Positions 22,791 to 34,199 of a stretch of 64,000 nt of DNA are shown here, piece after piece; the first letter of the stretch is position 1; each line of letters begins with the position of its first letter. The stretch comes from Triatoma infestans (lineage: Eukaryota; Arthropoda; Insecta; Hemiptera; Reduviidae), in NCBI GenBank assembly GCA_011037195.1, contig JAAEAF010006514.1, positions 1-64,000 on the forward strand, in the 5' to 3' direction. The notes below the pieces were generated by a model. The model was not told where the DNA came from. It saw nothing but the letters and a program-made list of their open reading frames with translations, and searched no databases. The position numbers and the translations under genes were made by a program.

Positions 22791-24220
22791 ATAAAAAAAA
22801 AGTCAAAATATAACAACACTAGCGAATAGTTTTTCAGCTAATATCAGAAAAGCGGCTTTACCTTATTCTTTAAAATTTATATTATCAATTTCATTTGAAT
22901 CATATATTAAAAATGAAAAATGACATTGAAAATTCGATTTCAACGGATGTACCTTAACGTGATTTGAAAACTTAAAGTGATTTAAATATAGTAAACTATT
23001 CTACGGTTAAGGAAGTGTAAATTTGGAATATTATGTTTCCAGTTTTTTGTAAATGTCTAGAAAACGGTCTATCAACAATTTTTTAACCTTGGTATACAAA
23101 TTATATTAATTAGATTAATTGACAGGATATATTTAAATATAGTTCATTATTTTCAGGGTATAAATAAATATAAACTCATTTTTGTTTCTTAGAACCTTTT
23201 TTGTTTTGTTTTATTTAAAGCTTTCTTTTACCTTTCTTTTTCTTTGTTTTCTTTTAAAACAAAAATAGACTATCTGAACTCTCTCACGTATTCCTATAGC
23301 AACTACATCAATACTTGCAAAGTAATTCTCTCAACATTTTCTAGAAATCCTACTTTATTAGCTGTTCTACTTTATTAGCACACAGCAAAATTACTAGATA
23401 GAGAATAATATCTTTAGCTTATTGCTAGAAAAGTACCTAGCACTGACTTTATTCACTTCGCCTAGTTAACTATGAACCTTCAAGAATTACCTTGGGAAAG
23501 TTTAATAGCATCGGGTTATTTCATTCGGTGAATCACTTATATAATTTGAACCTTAATAATGAAAGTCTCTGTTCATGAAGTTTCTAATATATTAATGTAC
23601 TGTTTTTCTTTTAACAAACTTTCACAAAACACAATAATGTTATGTAATCAAAACATAAAATATAAATTTTCAATTACTATTATTTTTGAAAAGAAGTTAT
23701 GTCTTATCATTAAATATGGATTGATGAAAGACCATCTCAGGTCAAATTTTATTCATGCTAGTTTAAAAGTAATTAATTTGCAATTTATTAAGGAAGTTAT
23801 TTAAACAACTAATTGTAATTATTAAGACACCAGACAGTAGAACCTCTTCCCGACCGAACCTTTAAACGGAAGCTTTTCTGGTTAGGAAGTCTAACGGCAG
23901 GATTGCTTTCTTGGATAAAAAACATAGCATCTTACAATTTGTTCAAAAAAAAATATATATGTACTGATGTGAAATACTGACATGACTTTCAATGCGAACA
24001 GACATTACTGCGAAATGGGAAATTTTCTTCACACTTACAAATCCGACAGATAGATAAGCTTTTTTACAATATATATATAGACAATAATAATCTATAGAAG
24101 TACCAATGTACATTAACATTATAACCTTCCTACATTGTTTATATAATGATTTTTGGGATAAGGCGAGAAACAATATGCAGGGAAAATATTAAGAGAGGAT
24201 ATGTTTCAGTCTTTTATGCC
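22791..24220. other. No recognisable gene
   Basis: AT-rich. ORFs at 23559-23804 and 23943-24173 show no motif. 22990-23090 faintly resembles a divergent family R monomer (GTCTAGAAAACGGTCTATC). Confidence 0.4.
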
Positions 24221-24224
24221 TGTA

Positions 24225-24880
24225 ATGTATGAAGGGATCGTAGATGGAAAATTTCGGCGGCATAGTGGGTCAGGATGGCAGTCTAAAGTGGAAAGGAGTT
24301 TCAGGAGACGATTTTGGTTTAAGGAATAAACTGGGTAATAATCGATTTTACATGAACTTGGTCGATTTTGGTGTGTCGTTATGAGTCAGTCGCAAGTCTT
24401 AAGAATTTGTTCTGGGTTATCTGAAGTTTAATTGATGTTACTGTTACCAGTCAAACTCCAGGCGGAGGAAGCGTAAAGTAACATCGGTCAGATGACGACT
24501 TTGTAGAGTAGGAGTTTGTTTTGTATTATCATATTTGAGTCGTGTGATAGTAACGGGAAAAGTTGTCTTATAGTCATTTTTCCAGAATTAAATTTGTTCT
24601 TTACGTGGGTCGTGAAGTTCAATTTGTTGTCCCAAACTATTTCGAGATACTTGACCTTGTTAATCCAAGGGATCAAAGTATTTGTGTTTAATTTGTCAGT
24701 TGATTGTAGGTCTTCGTTTAGTAAACAGTATGGCGTTTGTTTTGTCATGATTTATTTTCATTTTCCATTTAATGCAGTATTTTGTCAGTTTGACTATTGC
24801 AGGTGTAAGTCTGTTAGTAATAGTGTCAATTATTTGCAATTTTTATTAGTATTTAAAACCGTCAGTTTTGTTATGACGAA
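24225..24880 (-). pseudogene. Second copy of the same Jockey-like LINE, decayed
   Basis: Minus-strand reading gives KYCIKWKMKINHDKTNAIL, then after a frameshift IPWINKVKYLEIVWDNKLNF, SGKMTIRQLFPLLSHDSNM and NKLLLYKVVI. These are the blocks of the copy at 21.7-22.6 kb, with more decay. It keeps about 30 codons upstream of where that copy is truncated. The stretch 24225-24480 matches the downstream part (CAGGCGGAGGAAGCGTA; GAGTCAGTCGCAAGTCTT). Frameshifts make it non-functional. Confidence 0.8.
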
Positions 24881-24883
24881 AAT

Positions 24884-25583
24884 AAAAAAAAACTGACAAA
24901 CCTATTAAGTAAAGTCGCACTTCCGCTCAACCGATTTCCTTCAAACTGGGAATTTTGGCAACTTATATAATTCTAATTAATATTATTTAGTTGACAGAAT
25001 TCTGTAGCACATTGTTGAACTGAAATAGCACATTTGAGGAAAACATAAACTCACCCTCCCCCAGCAGTCCGTTAAATAAATTTTCCCGGAGAAATGTTGC
25101 AAACAAAAGTTGTAGCTCTCTGTAAGTGTAGTTAATATTAAATGTTTAAAGAAAATCGATAGAGACGTTTTAGAATAAATAGCAGAAAACTGAAAACTAT
25201 TCTTAAAATGCACTTCCGGTCATCCGATTTTCTTCAAACTCAGGATTTCGACATAATATTTAATTCTAATTAATATTATTTAGATGATATAATTGTTTAA
25301 TAACTAAAATTGCATTTCAGATAAAACCCAAACTCCACCCTACCTCTAAAAGTGCCCTTAAAAGAATTTTCGCGGAGAAATGTTACAAATAAAAGTTGCA
25401 GCTTGTTTTATATATAGTTGACAATTAAAGTTTAAAGGAAATCGTTACAGCTGTTTTCGAGAAAATTACAAAAAAACTGAAAAATCCATTCAGTAAAGTT
25501 GCACTTCCGGTTTATGGAGTTTTCCCAAAATCTTCCTCTCAGCTGCGGTGAAAACACGATTTCCAAAATCTGCAACTGTCTAT
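24884..25583 (-). repeat. Family R element lacking its 5' end
   Basis: Three monomer junctions (CACTTCCGCTC 24919, CACTTCCGGTC 25211, CACTTCCGGTT 25502) about 291 bp apart. The copy then breaks at GAAAACACGATTTCCAAAAT, next to the Harbinger remnant. The 3' hairpin is also missing, so the copy starts inside the terminal block. Confidence 0.7.
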
Positions 25584-25659
25584 AGACATTCGAGAATATT
25601 ATCAATAGATTGTTGAGAACAAGTTGCAAAACAATTTGTAGACTTAGTCACGCGTCCAC

Positions 25660-26240
25660 ACCTATATACAATGTCTCGGGTTAGTATTGGAACCATTCTT
25701 CGTAATAGCCGGAGATATTGCTACCGTGTTGGTTGATAGCCGCTTCGTTATTATTTTTGTAAGTAAAAACAAAAAAAGAAGACGTTGGTGGACACGGCAG
25801 TTTTTATTAGAGGTATAAAATCTCTTGGATAAATTGAGATTGGAAGATGCCATGGAATTCTGGAATTTCACATAGTTGACAGGAGGGTCAAAATCACTGG
25901 GGGGGGGGAGTGATTTTGAAGATTTACTTCTGTTGGTTGGGGAAAAATACTTCAAGCCCAGACGAATTTCCGGGAAACCATCCCAGTTTCTCTCAGGTTG
26001 GCAGCCACGCTCCGTTTCCTGGCGACTGGTAGGACTCATTCACCAGCCTAATGTAGTTTCTGTTTATAGGACGCGGCCATACTACGAACTGTTGCGCAAC
26101 AAATCGCAAGTTTTCCATTTGAAATGGGTGACCTATAGACATGAGATTTTTGTCTATGGAGAGTTGCAGGACATCCAAATTGTTCCCGACTGTCTATCGA
26201 CAATCGCAGAACTTTGTTCATAGACACAAGTTGCGCGATT
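25660..26240 (+). pseudogene. PIF/Harbinger transposase remnant (N-terminal part)
   Basis: From 25759 the frame reads VSKNKKRRRWWTRQFLLE, then after a stop LLDKLRLEDAMEFWNFT, then after another stop SDFEDLLLLVGEKYF. A shift of frame gives TNFRETIPVSLRLAATLRFL and ATGRT (about 25960-26035). This is the N-terminal signature of Harbinger nucleases (+RRWW.R, L..EL+LED...F.NF.RMS...F..LL.LVG, DTNFR.AI....RLA.TLRFLATG). The catalytic DDE part is absent. Outside it, CAACTGTCTATAGACA (25572-25587) and CTATAGACATGAG / GTTGCAGGAC (about 26130-26175) are similar words in both orientations, possibly decayed terminal repeats. A G9-10 run at 25901-25910 sits at one frameshift-prone spot. The ORFs at 25876-26223 and 25662-26039 are part of it or antisense to it. 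Confidence 0.8.
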
Positions 26241-27015
26241 TTATCTTTACCGGTATGGACAAGGCTTTAAAGATTGTTGGTGGTCGAGATGGATGTATGT
26301 GTTAGTTGCGCAATACTGTGCTGATATTATGATCATAACCATATCGAGATGAAATTCTCCAAGTGGCGAATATTCATACTTTGTATATAAAGGAGGCAGA
26401 CATTTTTTTCAAAATGCAATCTTCAAGAACAAATCATACAGTTAAAAACGGGCTGATTTGTAATAATGCTTAACGATTTCGCGATCAACAGTCTTGACCG
26501 TTGCTTTCTCTCAGACTTTAGGTCTTGTAAGTGTCTTTAAAATCTCGTTTATTATATGGTGAATATAATTCAATACATTTTGGAAATATTATGTCTTGGA
26601 TAGAGAATCAGCAAAATACTTTCAAAACGATAATAAAGAGATTAGTTTCCAATTAGATTTTATCATTTAATCAGTGGACCAAAGGCACAAATGTTTAATA
26701 TTAATCTAAAATTATTGAATTCATCTAAAAGGCATTAGCCGCAGGACTCATTAAACGTATATACTATTCGTATCTACACTGGTGTATTGATGTTTTAGCA
26801 TAAACTTACCAATGTAATAACTGAACTCAAAGATAGACTTTACAAACACAATATTATCTAAGTTACATCATATCTAATACAAACTATGTATTCCATATTG
26901 TTAATAAGCAATAAATCATAACAGCAATACTATATTAGTATACACATTAGAGTTGGTAATTTTGTATTAATTGCTTGTACACTACGGAATATTGGTGCAC
27001 TTGATTTTAGTTTTA
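26241..27015. other. No recognisable feature
   Basis: AT-rich non-coding sequence without a clear repeat match. Confidence 0.45.
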
Positions 27016-27019
27016 GGAT

Positions 27020-28443
27020 TTTAGTTTTAACCTTTGTTATCCAAATCCCCCAAATTTTTGTTAATTATTAAAAATATCTTATTATTGTTACATTTTAAAA
27101 TATTAAATAGTTTGTTCCTTTTTCTTTTCCTAATCCTTAGCAAGGCTAAATTCAGCAAAAACCTTGTTGCACATACGGTTAACCTATTTTCTTCAATTTT
27201 GGAATTGTAGCGAAACAATTGAATACACTTTACCATTATTATTGATAGGGCCATATAGAACCGTATTGAACGTTGCACTTTAGGCGAACATTGCAACTTT
27301 TCCAGAACATTTCAAATAAAAGGAAAGTATCTAAAATTAAATTAACGACGAGTAAACAAAATCTTTATAAACCTGATATTTTTCATTTTGGAAACAAAAT
27401 TCCAAAAAATTTCTATCTTATTTGGAAATGAAAAACTTCTGATAACTTCTTTTAATGTCGACAGCAAACAAATTTAATATTAAAAATAAAAAAAATCTAG
27501 TGTGAAACAATCACACACAATTTTCTCTCCCTCCAGTTTTTAAAATTGACAAATTTTATAGTTAGTGTAACAAATTTAATGAAATTCGTCGGAATTCGTC
27601 GGAGTTTGTCGAAATTCGTCGAAAACTGAAAAAACTATTCAGTAAAAGCGCACTTTTGGTTTACTAATTTTCTTCAAACTCGGAATTTTGGCCATCTATT
27701 TATTTCTAATTAATTTTGTTTGTATGGTGTATTGTATAAATCAACTATGATAGCAATATAGAGAAAAACAAAACCGCACCCCTCCCCATAAAAGTGCCCT
27801 TAAATAACATTATCAGTAGAAATGTTTCAAATAAAAGTTGTAGCTCTTTGTATGTGTAGTTCATATTCCTACTTTAAAGAAAATCATTGGAGCCGTTTTC
27901 CAAAAACATACCAGAAAACTGAAAAATACATTTCAATAAAAACGCACTTCCTGTCGTCCGATTTTTTTCAAACTCGGAATTTCAACTACATATTTAATTC
28001 TAATTAATATTATTTAGATGACAGAATTTTATAGTAAACTGAAATAGCAGTTTAGAGGAAAACTTAACCCCACCTCTCGTCCAAAACTGCCCTTAAATAA
28101 ATTTTCCCGGAGAAATGTTTCAGAATTACAAGTTGTAGCTCATTGTATGTGTACTTGATGTGCGAAGTTTCAATAAAATCGTTGGTACCATTTTTTAGAA
28201 AATTGCAAAAAAATAAAAAATAAAAAAATCTAGTAAAGTGGTACTTCCGGTTGAGGAATTTTGCAGATAACATACTGTCAGATCCAGCATACTAAACGGA
28301 ATATCCAGTTTCAACTTTGTACGGATTTTCGTTTTTGAGGTATACTGTTCACATGCACACACACACACACAGACCATTTTCTAAAAACCACTTTTTAATG
28401 CCACGATATTAAAATATATTTTTTAAAAACACGATTACAATAC
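27020..28443 (-). repeat. Two adjoining family R copies, inverted
   Basis: 27020-27340 is a strongly diverged internal fragment (GCACATACGGTTAACCTATT; CATTTCAAATAAAAGG). From 27481 a nearly full copy starts with the 3' hairpin (TCTAGTGTGAAACAATCACA). It passes monomer junctions at about 27650, 27945 and 28240, has (CA)n at 28356-28372, and stops at CACGATTACAATAC (28443) just short of its 5' palindrome. AATTCGTCGGAATTCGTCGG at 27586 is a local 10-bp expansion. Confidence 0.7.
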
Positions 28444-28837
28444 AAACAAAAAAAAGAAAAAAAAAAGTAGGCAATATGTAATTTGATACAATTTTTATTC
28501 TATACAAAATAAAATGTAGTCTATGCACGGCAGAGCCCCAATAAAACAAAATAACAATATGATCACTGTAAATCAATAGAAAGCTTTTATGAATGTAAAT
28601 TAAATCCGTAAATTTATAAGATGGCGAAGTGTCAGTTACAATGTTTTCAATGAATATTCATATAATCTCTATGTAAAGTTATATTATGTACATGGAATAA
28701 ATTGACCATTTCTTCTTATAACCATATAAATATGAATAATAACCATAAAAAACGTTTCATTTTACGAAAATTTATTTCCCAGCCCATTTATATGTCAACA
28801 TTTATTTACTTATTTATTTTTATTGTTTCTGGGTTGG

Positions 28838-29284
28838 GAAAAAAAATCTGGTATGCAACATTCATACGACTTTCTCTTACTTCCTGTTAATGCAATTATA
28901 CATAAAATGACTAATTTTCTTTCAATTTTGCTCACTTATCTCAACATAAATATTTAAGTAGAGGGGGAACAAGAACTAACCTATGAAATCCAAGCATGTA
29001 CGGAAGTGAAGAGCGCGATAGTAACATAGTACGAACCCCATATATTTCAATTCAACGTTACAATTTCCGCAAAACTACTTAAAATAGTAATTGTTTAAAA
29101 TTTTTTTTCCGATAAAACCGATTTTCATGAGGTTCTGTGCTGCTGGAAAGTCATTCCTTTTCCCAAAAATACTGACGTATCCTAAACTTTTAGTACAAAT
29201 TATAAGTTAGAAAAAAGTTTGTCTATAATGACTATCTAAATAGCAGAAATTGAAATTCGTGTGAGTGTTTTACACCAGGTTATT
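28838..29284. repeat. Divergent family R terminal pieces
   Basis: 28838-28960, inverted, carries AATCTGGTATGCAACATTC then GACTTTCTCTTACTTCCTG, then GTTAATGCAATTATAC. This variant 3' end recurs at 37975 and 58290. 29210-29280, + strand, ends in CGTGTGAGTGTTTTACACC. Confidence 0.55.
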
Positions 29285-30980
29285 ACTCTTTCTCTTACTA
29301 CTAGTAACAGGAAGTATTGCGATCGTGCCAGATTTTCGAAATTGAGTTTTCACCGGAAATACACGTTTTGAGGTCTCCTTAGTCCAAAAAAATGGTTTTT
29401 ACTTTCTCTTACTCCTAGTAAAAGGAAGTATTGTAATCGTGTAAAATTTTCGATAACGAGTTTTCACCGGAAATATCCGTTTTGGGGTCCCTTGAGTCCA
29501 AAAAAAGTGTTTTTTTTTTTGGAAAAATCGTAGATAGTTCAAACTTGATATTCCGTTTAGGTATCATCATGGAATCTGACAATAAATGGTCTGTGACAAT
29601 GGTTTTTAGCAAATGGTCTGTGTGTGTGTGTGTGTGTTGCTGTGGCATGTATGTGACCAGCGTAGCTCAAAAACGAAAAATCGTAGAAAGTCAAAACTTG
29701 ATATTCCGTTTAGGTATCATCATGGAATCTGACAATACGTTATCTGTCAAAATTCCACAACCGGAAGTACCACTTTACTAGTTGGTTTTTTCACTTTTTC
29801 GCAATTTTCTCAAAAATGACTCCGATGATTTTCTTAAAACTTATTATATAAACTACGCATATAAACATGCATACTTTTACTTAAAACATTTCTCTAGGAA
29901 CATTCATTTAAGGGCACTTTTAGGGAAGGTTTGGGGTTATGTTTTTCTTTAAAATGCTATCATAGTTGATTATACAATTCTATCATCCAAACAAAATTAA
30001 TTAGAAATAAATAGATGGCCAAAATTCCAAGTTTTAAGAAAATTAGTAAACCGGAAGTACGCTTTTACTTAAGATTTTTTTCAGTTTTCGACGAATTTCA
30101 TTGAATTTGTGGAATGTGTCGACGTATAACATTTAATATAATTTTGAGAACTGGAGTAAGAGAAAGTTGTGTGAATGTTTCACACCAGATTTTTAGAAAA
30201 TGATCTGTATGTGGATGTGTTATATGAAAGGAATATCTCAAAAACGAAAAGTTGCAAGAAGCTCAAAGTTGGTATTCCGTTTAGGTACTACCACCGCATC
30301 AGACAGAAAAACGGTTTCAACAATTTTCTTTGAACTACACATATACAGGGATACAATTTTTATTTGAAACAATCCTCCGGGAAAATTCATTTAATGGTAC
30401 TTTTGGGGAAAGGAGGGGTTCTCTAGTTCAATTATTACCCAATTGCATCATTTAAATAATATTAATTAGAATTAAATATGTTATCGTAATCCTGAGTTTG
30501 ATGAAAATCGCATTTCATCGGAAGTGTGTTTTACTGAAATTGGTTTTCACTTTTCTGCTATTTTCTCTAAAAAGGTTCCAGCGATTTTCTTTCATCCTTA
30601 AATATCGACTACACATACAGAAAGCAAGAACTTTTATTTGCAACATTTCTCCGGAAAAATTAATTTAAGGGCACTTTTGCAGGAGGGGTGTGGTTATGGT
30701 TTCCTCTAAAATGCTGTTTTAGTCCAACAATGTGCTATACAATTCTGCCAACTAAATAATGTTAATTAGAATTCTATAAGTTACGAAAATTCCCAGTTTG
30801 ATGAAAAACGGTTGAGCAGAAGTGCGGCTTTACTGAATAGGTTTTTCAGTTTTTTTTTGTGATTTTCTCCATAAAAGTGCCGTCGGTTTTAAACACTAAT
30901 AAGCATTGTAAGTGTGACGAAAATTCACCATTTCACAGTAAGAGAAAGTCGTGTGAGTGTTTCACACGAGATTTTTTTTT
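29285..30980 (+). repeat. Outer family R copy split by a nested copy
   Basis: Its 5' end (CTTTCTCTTACTACTAGTAA) and 5' block run to AGTCCAAAAAAATGGTTTTT at 29400. The outer copy resumes at 30195 with AGAAAATGATCTGTATGTGG, the continuation seen in the uninterrupted copy at 550-575. It goes on through monomer junctions at about 30520 and 30820 to the inverted end AGTAAGAGAAAGTC and hairpin TGTGAGTGTTTCACA, ending in a T run at 30980. Confidence 0.8.
29401..30194 (+). mobile_element. Nested family R copy with sharp boundaries
   Basis: Starts exactly at ACTTTCTCTTACTCCTAGTA and ends at GTTTCACACCAGATTTTT. On each side lies a T run of the outer copy and nothing else is duplicated. Inside, the block ATATTCCGTTTAGGTATCAT appears twice (29552 and 29701), an internal duplication of about 150 bp spanning the (GT)n tract at 29620-29637. 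Monomer junctions at 29761 and 30051. The ORF at 29482-29781 is only this duplicated block. Confidence 0.85.
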
Positions 30981-32275
30981 ATTATTATTTAATTTATTGA
31001 AAGAAAAATCATATGTAAATAATATTGTAAGTCAAACTATTCTTCAGTATCATGTACTGTATGTGTAACGTATGCCATACGTTTAATGTAAATGAAATAA
31101 AGAAAAATAAATAAATGAATTCCAACTAAATTGTAATTTCAAAAAATGAAAAAAAGTTGTGGAAATTTAGTGATCAGTAAAACATTTAATGAAAATTTCA
31201 GGTTCAAAACATGGATCAGTAAAATTTACGGTGACCAGAAATAAGAGAAAATTATGTAGACTATTATGTAGAAATTATTTTTACACTCTCGTTCAGTAGT
31301 CTTCACTCGATGCGCTCGTATGGTCAGTAGCTAAAATACTGAGTGTAAAAATGCAATACTTCACTCACATTTTTAATAAATAAGTTTATGTAATTGAAAA
31401 TGATATTCAGTTTATATAACTAACATAATTATTCTTAACAAACGTCAGAAAACTTTTTAATTCAAATGAATATAATTTGCTCTCAATGGAATAACCTCAA
31501 TTCTACTTCTAGTTATAAATGCCCAGGGATTTGTTTTGTAATATGTTCTTGTTCTCTTGTATAACCGCTAGATGTCGGGCTTATTAGAGTTGAATAATAT
31601 TACTTTATGTCACTTGTGAGAAAATGTAATGGGTGTTTTTTTTATTTTCTCTCACTTATAAGTATAAATTCAGTTTTGATGTAATAAGTTCATATTATTA
31701 CACGAATGAAGAAAAATGTTTAGTTATTTATTTAAACTAATGTGAGAAAAGAGGAAGTTTTGATTTCATTCCTGTGTAGAACCCACGGATCAGTATCAAT
31801 TCCTTTTTTTAGTTCTTTTAGAGGGGCATGTATGTACAACTGACTACGTTTGGTTTTCCATCAAAGATGGCCACCCAAACTAACATATTGCTTTCTTTAT
31901 AGCCTTTCCTGGGGCAATATACGTCTATTTCCGGCGTCAGAAACAATTAACTATTTCACAATAGTATTGAACTTCTCCGCCAGTTGCTGCTTTTTTGTTT
32001 ACAATTATTATTGGAAACTTCGTATTTCCTCTCGTTTTATAGTCTAAATTACTATTCCGCCATTCCAAGGGATGGCTTGATGTTTCATTCACTGGAAACG
32101 ATTTTAATGCAAGAAACCTGTTGACTCTCATCTACTAACTTGCTTGGTAACATTTAAAGAGTCCAGTATCCAACATCATAAAGGTTAGCTCTTTTATTTC
32201 TTCAGTTCATTAACTGCCTACAAATCTAATAAATGAATTGAAATATCTAATTGTCGTATCTTGATGTTCTCTTCT
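30981..32275. other. No recognisable gene
   Basis: AT-rich. The ORFs at 31850-32047 (+) and 31937-32131 (-) overlap on opposite strands and have no recognisable motif. No repeat match was seen. Confidence 0.45.
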
Positions 32276-32279
32276 AATT

Positions 32280-32786
32280 AAAACCTTGGCGCCGGATGCG
32301 GCGATGGTAGTATTCCTTCCTAAACGGAATAGCAAATTGCAATTTTTCGTGCTAAATATATTTTGTTCACACACACACACAGACACACACACACAGTCCA
32401 TTCTCTAAAAATATTTATTTCTATTCAGGGGACCTCAAATCGTGTATTTCCGGTAAAATACAATTACTAGAGAGAAGCTTAATTTTGCAACTCCCCTAAT
32501 ACCCCAATCAAATTTCCTAAGGAAACCCTTCAAATAAAAGTGATAGGCATTTATAAATGTTAGTATAGGGAAGTTTAAAAGAAAATGACAGTTTTAGAGC
32601 CATTTTTTGCAGCGAAATTTGCGAAGAATCGTAAAAAAATTGTCGGCGAAATTGCACTTCCGTTCGATGGAATTATGACAGAATCTTTATATTTGATGTC
32701 AGTAGTTACTTAAATGTAATAATGTCAAGTTTTAACTTTCTTGGGTTTTTCATTTTTGAGATATTTTCATTTTATTCCCATTCATA

Positions 32787-32823
<37 letters not shown>

Positions 32824-32830
32824 CCAAGAA
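32280..32830. repeat. Family R fragments with CA microsatellites
   Basis: CCTTCCTAAACGGAATAGCA, (CA)n at 32371-32396, GGGGACCTCAAATCG and ATTTCCGGTAAAATAC are inverted family R blocks. A second diverged piece at 32470-32770 ends with TGCACTTCCG and TTTTTCATTTTTGAGATATT. A long (CA)n tract follows at 32788-32822. Confidence 0.6.
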
Positions 32831-32929
32831 ATCATTGCCAATTTTTTTTTATACTCAAATAAAATAATTTTTTCAATTACTTTCTCACGTAAGAGAAAAC
32901 TATTTCTTTCCAGCGAAGTTAATTAATTA

Positions 32930-33470
32930 ATGATCCTAAATACCTAAATAGTTCCTCTTTCCTAAATAGTTCACCTAAGTAGTCTTACCTAAATAGTTCA
33001 TTTTTTTGTATTTTGAAAGGTGCATAACATTAATGGTCCTTCGCACCTGAACTATATTAAATAGGCACTTTACCTTTCAATAAACACTCTATATTATTGG
33101 AACATTTAAAAAAAAAACAATCTAACGAAATAGATACAATCTTAACATTTTTATTTCAATATAATGATGGGTATTTCAATAATTATACTCTTTTAATTTT
33201 GCTTGGTTATTTTGGCAGCTCAAAAACTAATTGATCATCAGTACACTCAGACATATTTCCTTATCATTCTTATCATCTATGTTCTGATCATGTATTATTT
33301 ACATTTATCCTGTGAGTACATTCATCCATGTAAAAAGAACATGCATCCTTAAAATACATTCATTTTTATAAAAAGAACATGTATCTTTATAAATACATTC
33401 ATCCTTATAAATACACTCATCCTTATAAATGCATTCATCCTACCTAAATAGTTCAGATTTACCAAATATG
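32930..33470. repeat. Minisatellite-like region
   Basis: Two local arrays. CCTAAATAGTTC occurs four times at 32941-33000 (with one AAGTAGTC variant nearby) and once more at 33451. CATCCTTATAAATACATT-like 20-bp units run from about 33350 to 33442. Between them is non-repetitive AT-rich sequence. Confidence 0.65.
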
Positions 33471-34195
33471 TATGATCAAAAGAGTTTTGTTCAGCCATAT
33501 ATTTTCATATAAATTAACCTTGGGTTTTGTTTATTTTTTTTTGTTGCTGACCCTAATCTAATTAGTTAAAAACTATCGGGATATATGTTCTACTCGCAGT
33601 TAATGTTTATTTGTGGATTACAATTTTCTGTTTTATACAAGACAATCGGGTAATAATATTAGAAAATATTATAATATTAGCTAAAATCTAAAATAAATAA
33701 TAAGATTTTATTATTGATTTTTTTGATTATTTACAAAGGGGGACTATAGTTAAATAACCCATTGTGGAATATTTAATTATACCCAGTAAGGGATATACGT
33801 AAATCATATTTACGGATGGATTTAGACTATAGAAAGTTTGAAATACAGTAAAATTCAATTATAATTCGAAACAAATTGTATACAGACAGACACACAAATA
33901 CAATCCATTTCATATCCAATAATTGAATGATAACCAATCATTTTTTCTCTCTTCCCCCCACCCAATATCATCTCTTTATAACGCTAATGTACGTATTATT
34001 ATAGTTCACAAAATGTATAATATGTAAATATAAATCCAAATAAATTCCTAATATTGAATTTAGGTGATCGGTCAACAAAATGTACAAAATTGTTCGTGAT
34101 TTGTGTTGATACCCCACACTAAATATAACTGGTTTATATGGTCTTGGAAAAAAATAAACACAGCAAACGTTTATAGTTTATTAATTCGTGCTAGC
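33471..34195. other. No recognisable feature
   Basis: AT-rich non-coding sequence. Confidence 0.45.
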
Positions 34196-34199
34196 TTTT

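Noticed and set aside
25876..26223. 115-codon + ORF as an independent gene
   Set aside because: Its N-terminal half is Harbinger sequence read first in the correct and then in a wrong frame.
29482..29781. 99-codon + ORF, plus similar short ORFs inside family R (for example 18394-18609, 28064-28273, 34361-34573)
   Set aside because: They lie wholly within a non-coding repeat, differ between copies, and are not conserved as protein.
30165..30195. GTGTGAgtgtTTCACAC plus T run read as a bacterial-type terminator
   Set aside because: It recurs as the 3' end of a dispersed eukaryotic repeat with no upstream gene.
33350..33450. Spaced repeats suggestive of a CRISPR array
   Set aside because: Units are contiguous, AT-rich and imperfect, with no spacer structure and no cas genes; the window is eukaryotic.
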